A stretch of DNA of 64,000 nt from Ustulina deusta (Eukaryota; Ascomycota; Sordariomycetes; Xylariales; Xylariaceae): contig JAJNNX010000004.1 of assembly GCA_023159155.1 (NCBI GenBank), positions 124,001-188,000 on the forward strand. The letters run 5' to 3'. The notes under the pieces are model-generated. The model did not search any database. It had not been told where the DNA came from and worked only from the letters and a program-made list of their open reading frames with translations. Of the stretch, positions 1 to 11,074 are shown one piece after another (the stretch's first letter is position 1; each line of letters starts with the position of its first letter). The translations under genes and the position numbers were made by a program.

Positions 1-1257
1 GAGCAAGTTAGAGGCTTTGAGAGCCAGGGCCGAAGAGGCCTCATCCGGTGCTGTGGGAGACGCGCAGGTTAAATTACATAGACAGATCGAAACGCTTCAA
101 ACGCAACATTCTATCGCTAGTGAGAATTGGCGGGGTATGGAAGCATCTCTTGAGGCCAAGGTCGCCAACCTGGAGAAGGAAAGAGATGAGGCACTTCGTC
201 GAGAATCGGAGATGAGGAGAAAGGCACGCGAGGTGGTGAGTTCTTCCAGCTAACTACACAGTTACAATGGCAGGAGCTAACTCACGGGTAGGCCAGTCGA
301 GCTAAGCGTCAAGAGGAAGAGTTGGAGGAAATGCAAAGCCAGCTTCCCACAGTTCAACGTGACCTAAAGTCTTACCAATCACAACTTGACACTCTCAGGA
401 CGAGGGCGGAGCAAGCCGAGGGGGCGCTAGCAGACACCAAAGCCGAGCTCGCTAGACATCAGGCATCATTGAAGAATGATAAGGGAGAGCGTACAGACCA
501 CGACCGCCGAAACTGGCTGGATGAAGTCCCCGTGGCCGCCCTTCGCGACCGTGGTCGTCCAGAATCTCCCTTGCTCACGGCACCACCACGTACTTTTAGT
601 GGGGATAATTTTCTTGGGTTACAGAACTACTCGAGCCGATTTCGCAAGACTTCGGCCCCTTCTAGTAACGGCGAGCCGAGTCCCAGTGACCGGGCGTCGT
701 TGGCAAGACGTCCATCCGTCCAACCTCCCATGCGGTCCCCCCTATTTCCCTCACTACCCGGGCTGCCCGCCGCAACCGCACCCTCTATAGCTAGTGGTTT
801 TGATTTCGTTGCCTCGACTCCTACACATGCGGCAGATCGCGACGATGTACTAGAAGGCCTGGAAAGATCGGCCTCCCCCCAGAATGTGCTACAGGACATG
901 GTCTCGGTCTCGACCATGACAGCAGGGCCTTCCGTTCAGCTTGTGGAGAGGATGAGTGCAGCCATTCGCCGGCTAGAAAGCGAAAAGGTGACTGCCAAGG
1001 AAGAGCTCGCACGTATCTCGGGTCAGCGAGACGAGGCGCGTGGCGAGATTGTTGCGCTCATACAAGAGTTAGAGATGAGCAAGACCGCAACGAAGAGAGT
1101 GGCTAATCTTGAGAGCGAAATCGCCGAGATTAACGAGAGGTATCAAACAACGCTGGAAATGCTGGGAGAGAAGAGCGAGCTGGTGGAAGAGCTACGCGCA
1201 GACGTGCAAGACGTCAAGGCCATGTATAGGGATCTAGTAGAACGGACTATTAAGTGA
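1..1257 (+). CDS. TMF1-like coiled-coil golgin, 3' part
   Basis: The C-terminal portion of a long coiled-coil protein; the 5' end lies outside the window. Exons are <1..235 and 292..1257; the intron has donor GTGAGT, a GCTAAC branch site and acceptor TAG, and the join reads in frame (KAREV|ASRAKRQEE). Seen: heptad-rich, E/K/R/A/L-rich helix before and after a low-complexity Ser/Pro linker (roughly 540-900), then a final conserved helix (from about 930) containing RMSAAIRRLESEK and ending VEELRADVQDVKAMYRDLVE. That last block matches my memory of the TATA-element-modulatory-factor C-terminal domain (TMF1; yeast Sgm1), a Golgi Rab6-binding golgin. Role in Golgi tethering is inferred from the family. 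It ends convergently 139 bp from nas6. Confidence 0.8.
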
Positions 1258-1396
1258 ACGAGATTCCACCAACATTTATTTGGTAGGCAGACAGTCCCAA
1301 ACCTAGTCATCCTAGTAGATTTTGGTTATGGAACTATTCCTCATCTGGTCGCGTGCTCCTCGACACATTCGCAATCAACCTGGTGCAACAATAACA

Positions 1397-2603
1397 TTAA
1401 AGTTCGATACCTTCATTTTCAGCCTCTCGTTCAATATACTTCCGGACCTGCGTGGGCTCCGTAAGCTCAACTGGTGCATATGCATTATGGATAAGGAGGA
1501 AACGGCAGGGGGTACGAACTTCCTTGTCGGGGGCGAGATCTAAGGCTAAATAGCCATCCGAGTCTCGCTTGTCTGTCTCAGCACCGGCCTTTAGTAAGGT
1601 AATTGCTGTATGTCCTATCGCAACATGAGCCTCAGTGTCCGAAGATATAAAAAAATTCCTGGTCAATTCGGCAATAATATCATACCGTGGCCTTCAGCAA
1701 TGGCGTGGTGCAAGGCGGTATAGCCAACATTGTCCGTCGCGTTCAGCGGACTGCGGTTCTCAAGCAACAGCTTGACCATAGGTTCGGAGCCCACGGCAGC
1801 TGCTCGATGCAATGGGTACTGGCCACGCTTATCCCTAACTCGAGCGGAGGCAGGCGGCTCATTGGCGAAGAGCTTGCGAGCTACGTCTAGGTTGTTCTTG
1901 GACGCAGCAAAGTGAAGGGCAGTCTATGACACCCGTGGAATGAGTAGCTTGTCACAAGCCAGTATTCTGGGTTGAGAGTAAGGACCCACCTGGCCGTTTT
2001 GGTCTATAAAAGGTGACATCGGATCAGCTTGCATCGATATCATGAAAGGGATGTACAGGAGTATACTTTTTTGATTCACATCGGCGCCTCTTGAAAGGAG
2101 GAGGTGGACAACCGCATCGCCATCTTTGACGCTAGCTGCAATCATCAAGGGCGTCCAGCCACTATCGTCCTAGGAATTCAAAACAAGAGCCGGTTAGATT
2201 ACGGTTCAGATCCAAACCAAGCCTGCCATGTAGGCTCACCTCTACGTTCGGATCGAAGATCTTCTGCTGGGAGAGTAAGAGTGCTATGGCATGCTGATTA
2301 GAGGACGCGGCCCAATGGATGGGAAGGCGGCCATCATCATCCTTGCGCTGTGCCGATTTCGGGTCGGCCTGTGATAGCATATGGTCAGATAGTGACCGGG
2401 GTGACTTGCAAATGATGCAAAGACTTTCCTTACATTTAGTAACGACTCGAAGATGGGTGCTGTATTCGTAATCAGCAACCTTATAGATTTTGATAGGTAG
2501 AGGGGAAAGCAAGGAGAGCGTCATATTCACGTTTTCCCTCTCGTGCGGCTACGTGTATAGCGTATTTATCAGCCTGCTGCGAAGATGAAGACATGTTCAT
2601 CAT
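1397..2603 (-). CDS. nas6: Nas6/gankyrin-like ankyrin-repeat proteasome assembly chaperone
   Basis: Eight exons, complement of 1397..1447, 1520..1614, 1686..1923, 1990..2003, 2067..2169, 2240..2368, 2434..2459 and 2531..2603; all phases close and give 242 residues. The product is a run of ankyrin repeats (KDDDGRLPIHWAASSNQHA, SGWTPLMIAASVKDGDAVV, NGQTALHFAASKNN, KRGQYPLHRAAAVGSEP, VGYTALHHAIAEGH, DGYLALDLAPDKE), the architecture of Nas6 (PSMD10/gankyrin), which binds the Rpt3 C-terminal domain during assembly of the 19S proteasome base. One exon is only 14 nt long and another 26 nt. Two in-frame ATGs at 2600 and 2594 are alternative starts; I took 2603 as the first of the ATG run. Divergent from prp46, with a RIP-like element between them. 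Confidence 0.88.
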
Positions 2604-3051
2604 GGTTGCTATGTCATCGATCAGGTGAGGTGGGAGGGGAGGATGGACGACAAGGTTGATTGTAGATGACTGCAAACGCCGGCGCACAGTATTAGATATA
2701 CTTGGTAGGGTCCTGAATGTAGACGAGTTATTTGAATACTTAGTTCCCAAGAAAAGCACAGGATTCCTATGTGTCTAGGTGAATCAAGCTGAATATGGCT
2801 TCAGAGTTGAGTTCATGGTCAATTGGCGTCTTATAAGCGTATGCATATATATACGTGGGGACCCTGTAGCCTGTAGCGGGACTATGCCACAGCACATACA
2901 GAAGGTTGTCCTTAGCTTAAGTAGGTACCTACCCAGGGAGGTTAGTCCTTGTGACAGAAAAGCCTTACATTATGTAAGATTGGTACCAGGATGCATTTAA
3001 GAGAATAAGTACCCATGGCACCTAACTATTATAGGTACCTAGGTCTATATA

Positions 3052-3103
3052 CGCCTTGGATTTTGATACTTAACGAATCGATAATTATACTTAAGATTAA
3101 GCC
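3052..3103 (+). repeat. left terminal inverted repeat
   Basis: Begins CGCCTTGGATTTT and ends TTAAGATTAAGCC. It is the reverse complement of 3610-3661 apart from five transitions. Confidence 0.75.
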
Positions 3104-3609
3104 TATTTGGGCGGTGTTCTACTAGTATTTTTATATATTTTTATTTTTTATATAAAATAGGTTAGTTATAAATACTATTTAAACACTAACAAAAATAATA
3201 GTTAGGTTTTTTATTATATTAGTTATTTTATAACTAAAAAAATAATAAAGCTATAAATAATATATAATTAATAAATATTATAATATATAATAATATTATT
3301 AATAATTAAAAGTAATTAAATAAATAAATAAGCAGTAAATATATCTACTTAATAAATAAATAGCTATAAAATTAAAGGCTTTTAATTAGTTAATATTATA
3401 ATTATAGTGATTTTAATAAGTAGTATACTATATTTATAGTGGTTTAAGTAGCTAACTTATTTTTTTTTAATGCAAGCTATGGGTGTTTCCGGTTAGTACA
3501 TAGAAATATTTTATAACCGATCAAAATAGGCTTAGTTTAGTAGTAGTTTGGTATAATTTTAATAAAGTGGGTAGTACCCACAAGTACCCTTGGGGCTATG
3601 GCTGTATTA

Positions 3610-3661
3610 GGCTTAATCTTAAGTACGATTATTGATTCGTTAAGTATTAAAATCCGAGGCG
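3610..3661 (-). repeat. right terminal inverted repeat
   Basis: Begins GGCTTAATCTTAAGTA and ends AAAATCCGAGGCG on the + strand; partner of 3052-3103. Confidence 0.75.
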
Positions 3662-3891
3662 GTCTATGTAGGTAGTGTAGGCGCTACCTACCTGATGTGC
3701 CATACCAAAAATATAGATACCTCCATTGGGGCTATCAATCCAGTAGATACTATAACCAACCGCAAAAGCTCGACGATGCAACCACATCAATACATACCTA
3801 CCTACTTTGCATAATAATTCCCATTTGATCTCGCTGTTGGTAATCGCACCAGCAACACCGGTTTCAATTGCGACGAGCACAAGACGACGCC

Positions 3892-5328
3892 ATGGAGGTC
3901 GTCGAACCCAACCTCGCGTCCCTTGCCTTGCAGAACGCGAAGCGATCCAAACTGCTCTTCGCCAGCGTCCCGGCTGAGTCGCCCAGGAAGAAGCTCAGGC
4001 TCACCCAAGATCCCGTCGACGCGCAGCGCGAAAAATATGCCTTATCCGTCCGCCTTCACGCAGAATATCGGGATCTCCAGGCTCTGCCGCCTGCCCTTGC
4101 CCAGAAACAAGCCGATGCCGCCAGCACGCGCAAGAGGGCCAAGAAACTACCCGCTAGCGACTCCGCCGCCGCCTCCACCCCCGACGATGAGAAGACGCAG
4201 AAGCTGATAGAGGGGATAGCGGAGAAGACACCAGCCCAGGAGTCTACTGCTCTTGTCCAGATCCGCCGGCCGCCACCGGGCTTCAACACACCGCACACGC
4301 CGTCCCAGGCCTTGAGCGCCGCCCGCGCCCAGGCAACGCACCAGATCAAGCCCGAGTGGCACCCGCCGTGGAAGCTGATGAGAGTCATTTCTGGCCATCT
4401 GGGCTGGGTCAGGGCTTTGGCCGTCGAGCCGAACAACCAGTGGTTCGCCAGCGGCGCCGGCGACCGCACTATAAAGATATGGGACCTCGCCACGGGAAAC
4501 CTGAGGCTCACCTTGACCGGGCACATATCGACCGTCCGTGGCCTCGCCGTATCCCCCAGACACCCGTACCTCTTCTCGTGCGGCGAGGACAAGATGGTGA
4601 AATGCTGGGATCTCGAGACGAATAGAGTCATCCGTCATTACCACGGCCATCTGAGCGGCGTGTACACATTGGCGCTGCACCCGACGCTCGACGTGCTCGT
4701 CACCGGCGGCCGGGACGGCGCCGTGAGGGTCTGGGACATGCGCACGCGCAGCAACGTCCACGTCATGTCGGGCCACAGGGGCACGATAGCCGACGTCAAG
4801 TGCCAAGAGGCGGACCCGCAGGTCATCAGCGCCTCCCTCGACTCGACGGTGAGGCTATGGGATCTGGCGGCCGGCAAGACCATGAGCGTGCTCACGCACC
4901 ACAAGAAGGGCGTCCGCGCGCTCGCCATCCACCCCACGGAATTCACCTTTGCCACGGGCAGCGCGAATAGCATCAAGCAGTGGAAATGCCCCGAGGGCGT
5001 CTTCATGGGCAATTTCGACGGCCACAACGCCATCATCAACTCGCTCTCCGTCAACGAGGACGTCCTGTTCTCCGGCGGCGACAACGGAAGCATGAGCTTC
5101 TGGGACTGGAAGTCGGGCCATAGGTTCCAGTCCCTCGACTCCATCGCCCAGCCCGGCTCCCTGGACGCCGAGGCCGGCATCATGAGCTCGACCTTCGACC
5201 GCACCGGTCTGCGATTGATCGTAGGAGAGGCGGATAAGACCATCAAGATTTGGAAGCCGGATGACAAGGCCACGCCCGAGACACATCCTCTGGAGTGGAA
5301 GCCCACCTTGTCCCGCCGGAGGTATTGA
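3892..5328 (+). CDS. prp46: Prp46/PLRG1-type WD40 pre-mRNA splicing factor
   Basis: Single uninterrupted exon, 478 residues. The ATG at 3892 has a good context (GACGCCATGG) and starts [20 protein letters not shown]; an 8-codon in-frame extension upstream lacks an ATG. The N-terminal 165 residues are charged and low-complexity. From about residue 170 seven WD40 repeats follow, with clear WD/WDL ends ([70 protein letters not shown]). The opening [16 protein letters not shown] and closing [11 protein letters not shown] are typical of Prp46/PLRG1, a core subunit of the Prp19 (NTC) complex in the spliceosome. Family assignment is strong; the function follows from the family. Convergent with ORC1. 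Confidence 0.93.
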   Translation: MEVVEPNLASLALQNAKRSKLLFASVPAESPRKKLRLTQDPVDAQREKYALSVRLHAEYRDLQALPPALAQKQADAASTRKRAKKLPASDSAAASTPDDEKTQKLIEGIAEKTPAQESTALVQIRRPPPGFNTPHTPSQALSAARAQATHQIKPEWHPPWKLMRVISGHLGWVRALAVEPNNQWFASGAGDRTIKIWDLATGNLRLTLTGHISTVRGLAVSPRHPYLFSCGEDKMVKCWDLETNRVIRHYHGHLSGVYTLALHPTLDVLVTGGRDGAVRVWDMRTRSNVHVMSGHRGTIADVKCQEADPQVISASLDSTVRLWDLAAGKTMSVLTHHKKGVRALAIHPTEFTFATGSANSIKQWKCPEGVFMGNFDGHNAIINSLSVNEDVLFSGGDNGSMSFWDWKSGHRFQSLDSIAQPGSLDAEAGIMSSTFDRTGLRLIVGEADKTIKIWKPDDKATPETHPLEWKPTLSRRRY

Positions 5329-5625
5329 AAAGGGAAAATGTAGAAGATTGTATCGACCAGATAGATGGTTCTGCCTACTGTCTTAATAATAACCATCCAT
5401 ATATACCCTGCATCGTGAATGGCTGGGAGAATAGACGATATTATTCTACACGGTTTCAAACGCGAGGTTTGCCAAATGAATCAATTAGTCACGTATATAC
5501 AAAATTACAAGGGGTCGTAATCCGTAATGAAACAAAAATCAAATAGTTAAATAGAGAGAGAAGGAGAAAAAAAAAAGGCACAGCAGTGAGATTGATACGT
5601 CATTCATGATTCGTTTTACCCTATT

Positions 5626-7974
5626 CTAGAATGCTATACCCAACGCCTTAATCTCGGGATCATCGCGAAGTGCAAGTTTTACCTCCTCATCGCCCACAGC
5701 AAGTCTCATCTTGCTGGGTCTCTCAGCCCGCAGTCCCTCGAGAATGACGATACCGGCACCGGCTAAGCCTACCGCAGCGGCCTGAATACCGGCTGTCCGA
5801 ACCATCTTGGACGATTTATTCCGTGCGTCGCCGGCCCAGCGAGCGTCATCGGCGTTGACGCGTGTCAGTAAGCTAACCCGTCGACTCGCAGCATCCAACA
5901 CTAGGGCGCGTTTCGCCTCCTCCAGCACATCGCCGTAGGTCGAGTCCGGTAAACCCGTCCTTTCGTTACGTACCACGAGAGACGCGAGTATTACTTTGAA
6001 GGCGAACGGGAGTCCCCGCAGATATTGCTGTAGCGGGCTCGTCGTCGCCTCGCTAATGGCTCTCTTGACCGTCGCAATCGTAACTTTGCCACGGGAACCC
6101 TTGCTCTTATCGAGCTCCGCCGCCCGCCCCCTGCCTCTCTTGCTGGGCGTTGTAGGATCGCCACCCGGGCCTTTCCACTCGGCCTCCGCCAGTTCCACAG
6201 CTCGCCTGCAGATATCGAGAGCGCGTCGTGCGTCGCCACTCACGGCAGCTACCTTGCGGCTTGCAAATTGCACCGCGTCCGGTTCCACAATGTGGCCTGG
6301 CACGCCTTCAAGCCTTGACTGAATGATTTTCATTAGCTGCTCGTGATTATAGCCGGGGAAGGTTATGCGTGTCAAGCCCATGCGGCTGCTGATCTTGTTA
6401 CTGAGCGTTCTTTCGGGCAAATCCATCGTATTCGCCACAGCTAGCACAATTAATCGGGAGTGCCGCAGGCCAGGCCAGTTGAAAAAATTGTACATGACGC
6501 TCTGGTTTTTGGTCACGAGTTGGTCCAGCTCATCCATTAGAACTACACAAGGAACACGGCGCGGGCTCGGGTTGTTGAATTCTCGCTCTAGGAGATCCAG
6601 TGCCTGGCTCGGACTAACTCTTTGCCCCCGCAGAGCTTCCCAAAGAAGGCAGTAGGACTGGTGAGGATCCGTGATCTTCATACCATTGATCTCGACAAAG
6701 ATGAAATCATCCAATTCGTCAGCCCGGACAGCGTCGTCCAGTCGAGAGACGACCTCGCGAACAGTAGCCGTCTTTCCGGTGCCAGGTGTACCAGAGATGT
6801 AAATGCATGCGCCTGAGCCATCAGTGATAGCAGCTTCGAGATGTGAATACACAATGGAAAATTCTGTCTCTCTACATGGAAGTGTGGCGGGCACAGATGC
6901 CACGTGCAACCGAGCCCTGGCGATCTGGAATGGTGACGACTGGGTGTAACTAGGCGACACAATGCGGGTGCCAAGTGGCGTAAACTCAAGTGCTTTCTTC
7001 ACTATAATTTTACTGCACGAAGTCAGTCTCAAGATGGTAAACTCAGTGAGGGCCGAAGTAGAGCTGATCGACAGGAAGTAGCATACTTTCGACTCGAGGG
7101 TGTCGCAACTCGTGACGTCTTTTGCCTCTTCCGCGGCGTCCTCGGTTTGGATTGGGTATCATGTTCTGAAGACAGATACCCATCGTCGTGATCCGTCTCC
7201 TCATCTTCTGGCACATCATAGAGTCGTCTTTTCCTCGGAGTGTAATCCGTAGTGGCATCGTCGGCTGGGTCGTAGGATTTGGGTTGCTTTCTGGTGGATT
7301 TTGTTCCACTTTGAACCAGCTGTCTTAGCTTGGCGATATCATCAGAACTGCCAGAGAAGATATCTTCCCAGATGAACTCAGAGGTGTAGGTAGTCGTCCT
7401 GGCATTACAACCTCGGCGACAAACAAAGGTCTTATTGTATGAGGGTGACGAGCGGGGTATCTTGCCTGTCGGGAACTCGCGTAAGAATGCTGGGGAAGAC
7501 ATTATACGAGCTTTACCATTGATGGAAGCGAGAGGGTTTATATCAGAAGTGGACGTAATATACAGCTCGTTCTAAACACACATGCATTAGCGAAATGGTA
7601 GGTGACAAGGACGGTCGCAAAAGACGAAGACGGAAGATACGAACGGGCAGGAAGTCGGAGCGCTTGCGATGGCCGTTGCGAATCTCGTTCTCCGGAGAAA
7701 ACCACAAGAAGTCGGCGGCCATGTCGCCGTCCTCGTCGGATTCGACAAAGTCGGTGATGATGGCAGCCCAGACCTGGTTGGCACCGTCCGTCTTGAGCAG
7801 CACACAGTCGCCCACCTGACACTCGAACTCGCCGTTGCGGGCGCCGACTATGTGGTGGGCGCTTTCGCAGCGAGAGCGACCCGAGTGGCTTGGGACAGAG
7901 CGGTATATCCATTCCCACTCATCACTCAGTTCGTCATCTTTGGTGGTTTGCAAAGAAGTAGGGCAGCGGGGCAT
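5626..7974 (-). CDS. ORC1: Origin recognition complex subunit 1 (BAH plus AAA+ ATPase)
   Basis: Three exons, complement of 5626..7012, 7087..7571 and 7645..7974, 733 residues. The N-terminal part has a BAH domain (FECQVGDCVLLKTDG; FLWFSPENEIRNGHRKRSD, then NELYITSTSDINPLASI across intron 1). A basic, acidic and Ser/Thr-rich linker with K/R clusters follows. The AAA+ module has Walker A GTPGTGKT (near residue 350), Walker B VVLMDELDQL, sensor-1 VLAVANTMDLPER, and a C-terminal winged-helix region. Orc1 is the ATP-binding subunit of ORC that marks replication origins. The ATG at 7974 (MPRCPTSLQTTKDDEL) is the only ATG in this frame before an upstream stop at 8043, and it makes the N-terminus shorter than I expect for fungi, so an additional 5' exon is possible. 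Confidence 0.9.
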
Positions 7975-9004
7975 GTCGCCAAGACAGCTGGTCCTTTGGG
8001 CAGAGGCAGGCAATTCAACAAATAGACGGCAGTATGACTCTCAGTTTGCCTTTTCATCTGTAGATAGCTCAACAATGTATGTTAGCTATTCCCTCTGTGG
8101 CTTGGCAATTATCTGTTACTATAATATGTTGATAGGTAAGGGAGGAAGATAAAGTGGACACATCCAATAAGTAGCCAAGACGCGTCTCTACTAGGTACTA
8201 TCTATAAGTACCTACATAGCAAGGCTGCATTGCAAACGCGACATCATGTGACTCAATTTATACCTGTGACATAGCTCTCGAAGGTACATACTCAGGTACA
8301 TCCTGTTCATACCTAGATGTACTTATATGTACTTCAGCAACTTTTTGATTATGAGGTTTTGTGTTTTAGGATAAGAAAATAAATAAAGCATACATTATTT
8401 GTTAGCATACACCATGCGTTATCATTAACCATGGCTCACAATACTGACTATTTAGGTACTTAAGGTTACCTACCTGCTGGTTCTCTGAGCAAATGGCTGC
8501 CTCCCCTCTTAACGAAGGGATAAACTGCAAAGATAGACAACATGAGAGTAAAATTGAAAGGCAGTGCCTGCCTAATGAATGTACCTACCTTGCCATCTCC
8601 TAGTAGCCAGATACCTTAGTTGTCACACCTGTATGGAAGTACCTATGTATGGCCTGTTGCACTGCATCCTTCCTAGGTAACTCCTAAGTATGTCAACCTC
8701 TTGAAGTAAAACGTTCAACAGTTTGTGTCTGTAAAAGACCATGGATGTTTGTTTTCTTGCACTAGCTATGTGCTAGGGATATACTTCCTAAGTTGCAAAT
8801 CTCTTCCAGAGAGTACCTTCCCTCATATTTAATACCTCCAGGTTGGTATATTCAGGCACATACAACCCAACTTACTCGGTTTTTTTTTAGAGAACTGTAA
8901 CACCACCATCACCGATCCACCACCCACCCACCACCCATCCATCTTTGTTAGTTCCATGTCCCCTAGCTACCATCAAAGACCGATCGACTACCGCACACGT
9001 CAGA
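7975..9004. promoter_or_regulatory. ORC1 / uncharacterised-gene divergent intergenic region
   Basis: About 1.03 kb between divergent starts. It holds several copies of the TAGGTACCTA/GTACCTAC palindrome family (8192-8217, 8282-8336, 8455-8475, 8581-8592, 8637-8646), pyrimidine-rich stretches and a T9 run at 8881. No coding exon was recognised. Confidence 0.5.
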
Positions 9005-10766
9005 ATGGATATTTCCGACGGTCAAGACACCACCACCCTTGCCCGTTCAGTCGGGGATGGTGCTCAGATACCGGCCAACATGGCTACCAACCGGAGAGGA
9101 TTGGATTGCTCTGTTGGGGGGCCCGCCCCCTCGAGTATTCCCATGTCCCCAATGGCCGAGATCAGACTGAATGCTATGCGTTCGAGACATAACATGTCCA
9201 CCTCCCAGCGTCCAGAAAATGCAGTTGTATGTCCTCAGCTTTTGCGAACTGTGCCTGCATGGAAGCTAACTAACTTTTTGCCCTGAACAAGGCCATATTC
9301 ATTGTCTCGGGCGAGCCTGCCACTGTCACAGGTGTCATGAAAGCTATATATCATGATTTGAAAGATGGCAACAAAGATGCCACCATAGAATTTCAAGAGA
9401 CACCACAATACATTCGTGTCGAGACACCTACAGAAGAAGACGCATTAGCACTGATTCGCACGTCACAGAGATTGGCAGCAAACCATCTCTCAGGCCACTC
9501 TACTAGTACCAAAGTCATTTTCGTCGAGCCACCTACTACGTGCAAGACAAGCAATTTTCAAATTTCCATGGATGTCATTAGTGCCACTAAACGGGCGCGC
9601 GCTGTTCTACAGAAACTGCCGGGTACGCAGGACCTGGCGCTGGGATTGTCTTCAAGCAGATACAAACAGGAGTTCTCGAAGGGCCTATGTGAAGTTTTCG
9701 AAATGGCCTGCCTCCGCAGCTCGTTGATCCTGAAGATCCATCTGGGATATTACCTTCTCGAGACTTATAAAACCGGCAAATTCACATTGGAACAATTCGA
9801 GAGCATGGTAAGGCATCCTCGAGCCACGGGTCAATTAGACACCCGGTGAGTCTATATTAACCACTGAGTGAGTTATGACAAAAATTGACCGGTATTCCTA
9901 GTCTGGGAAAGGAACTAGCTGGGAATCTGAGCATTGAGGCAATAATGCGCCTGATTCAAGCGCCTGACAGCCCCTGCATTCCTGTAGATAATCAAACATC
10001 CACGTCCGCCGATGTCACCCCAACTTACGTCTTGGAGAGTTGGCATGACCGCGATCGGTACGAGACCGAACTAGAAATCATCAAGAAACCGAGCCGCATC
10101 GATGAGCCCTTGAGATTCAACCTCGCGCGGACCAAAATGGTTCCACAAAGTGCCCAGGTCGCTAGGTTTGAAGCCATAAGCATTAGCATTGGAAGGTGAG
10201 TGGCCCCATAAAACGTAGTCACCTTATTCTCCAGCTAATATAACCTTTCCAACAGAATTTTGGACTGGAAGATCGCAGTGATGCCTGGCAACGACAAAAA
10301 GAGAGCGTCGCTCGCAGTGAAGCAATACCTTAAGAAGGGGAAAGCTGAGCTGCAAGGCTCACGCGACGATTTTCATTCCTATCCCGCAATTCGCCTCCCG
10401 GAAAACTCTCCAATAGCGACCAAGCTCAAGTCTGTGACAATAAAAAGCATATATCGATTCAGCTGGAAAGGGAGCGGGTACATCGTTCAGTTCACGATTA
10501 ATCGGTGCTGGGAAAGTATCCGAGAAATGAACACCAAGGCCCCAATGAATACAGACTTTGATGTAACCATCTATGCCGATGGCTGGGACCAGGATAGTCG
10601 GGTCCAAGCCGGCGAGACAGTCGGCAAGATTTGGGGCGATGACCTGCAAGGCCTTTTGCGTGACGAGGCGGGAGACGCAACAGGATGTGCATTGAGTAGA
10701 GTCCGAGGACTCATCGAGACTATACTAGATATCCGGGATTTCTTGGAGAGCGCCAGCCCCGTCTAA
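9005..10766 (+). CDS. Uncharacterised conserved-looking fungal protein, 526 residues
   Basis: Four exons: 9005..9226, 9292..9845, 9902..10195 and 10256..10766. Introns are 65, 56 and 60 nt with GTATGT/GTGAGT/GTGAGT donors and AAG/TAG/CAG acceptors, and all phases agree. The first exon encodes a disordered N-terminus (MDISDGQDTTTLARSVGDG). The rest is a compact, mixed alpha/beta sequence (IFIVSGEPATVTGVMKAIY; IQFQ-like strands; SIYRFSWKGSGYIVQFTINRCW; VTIYADGWDQDSRVQAG). I do not recognise a named domain. No signal peptide or membrane segment is visible. The AIFIVSGEPATVTGVMKAI stretch weakly recalls a KH-type fold, which is only a guess. Convergent with the prefoldin gene. Confidence 0.75.
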
Positions 10767-11074
10767 CGGTGGAGTCTTGTATAATCGAGACATTTAACAC
10801 AGCCAAGGCCAGGTTGGAATGAATGTATTATGGATGACTGTGGCAAGCCAATATTTGGTACAGCATGACGACGTCAGCAGGAGCAAGGCATCTCGTTGGC
10901 CCGCCCCAGGATGGGTTCCAGAAGACCGCTAGACATTAGGCAGGAGGGGAATGTGGTTTGGTGCAAACCTCGATGTCGGCGTATTGCTAGCCCTCACTGG
11001 CATTTTGTTCGTAGACCCCTTATACATAGGCAAGGCCGAGGGGCAATCTTTGCATGTCGTCACGCCCTAGCTGT
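10767..11074. other. Convergent 3' intergenic region
   Basis: 308 bp between two converging genes; presumably both 3' UTRs. No ORF, repeat or RNA gene seen. Confidence 0.5.

Larger units (their letters stand above)
3052..3661. mobile_element. AT-rich, RIP-like non-autonomous inverted-repeat element (MITE-like)
   Basis: A 610-bp segment bounded by two 52-bp inverted repeats (3052-3103 and 3610-3661) that agree at 47 of 52 positions by eye; all five differences are transitions (C/T or G/A). The interior is almost pure A/T (3120-3480), has no open frame of note, and contrasts sharply with GC-balanced neighbours. A second inner inverted match (TAAGCCTATTT near 3098 against AAATAGGCTTA near 3524) is nested inside. 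Flanks read GTCTATA on the left and GTCTATG on the right, a possible 7-bp target duplication with one G/A change. This fits a small DNA transposon derivative damaged by RIP. The transposon family is unknown. Confidence 0.7.
2604..3891. promoter_or_regulatory. nas6/prp46 divergent intergenic region carrying an AT-rich element
   Basis: About 1.29 kb between the two start codons. The middle (3052-3661) is the inverted-repeat element described separately. The flanks contain TAGGTACCTA-type palindromes (around 2920 and 3032) and GTAGGTA repeats (3668-3695, 3793-3803). No convincing coding exon was seen in the flanks. Promoters of both genes must lie in what is left on either side of the element; no clear TATA box was identified. 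Confidence 0.6.

Noticed and set aside
4056..5459. Long minus-strand open frames opposite prp46
   Set aside because: Shadow frames caused by the GC-rich coding strand; no conserved sequence.
8945..9004. Upstream extension of the uncharacterised gene (20 codons)
   Set aside because: Begins with a TTG, not ATG; the ATG at 9005 is the first in frame.
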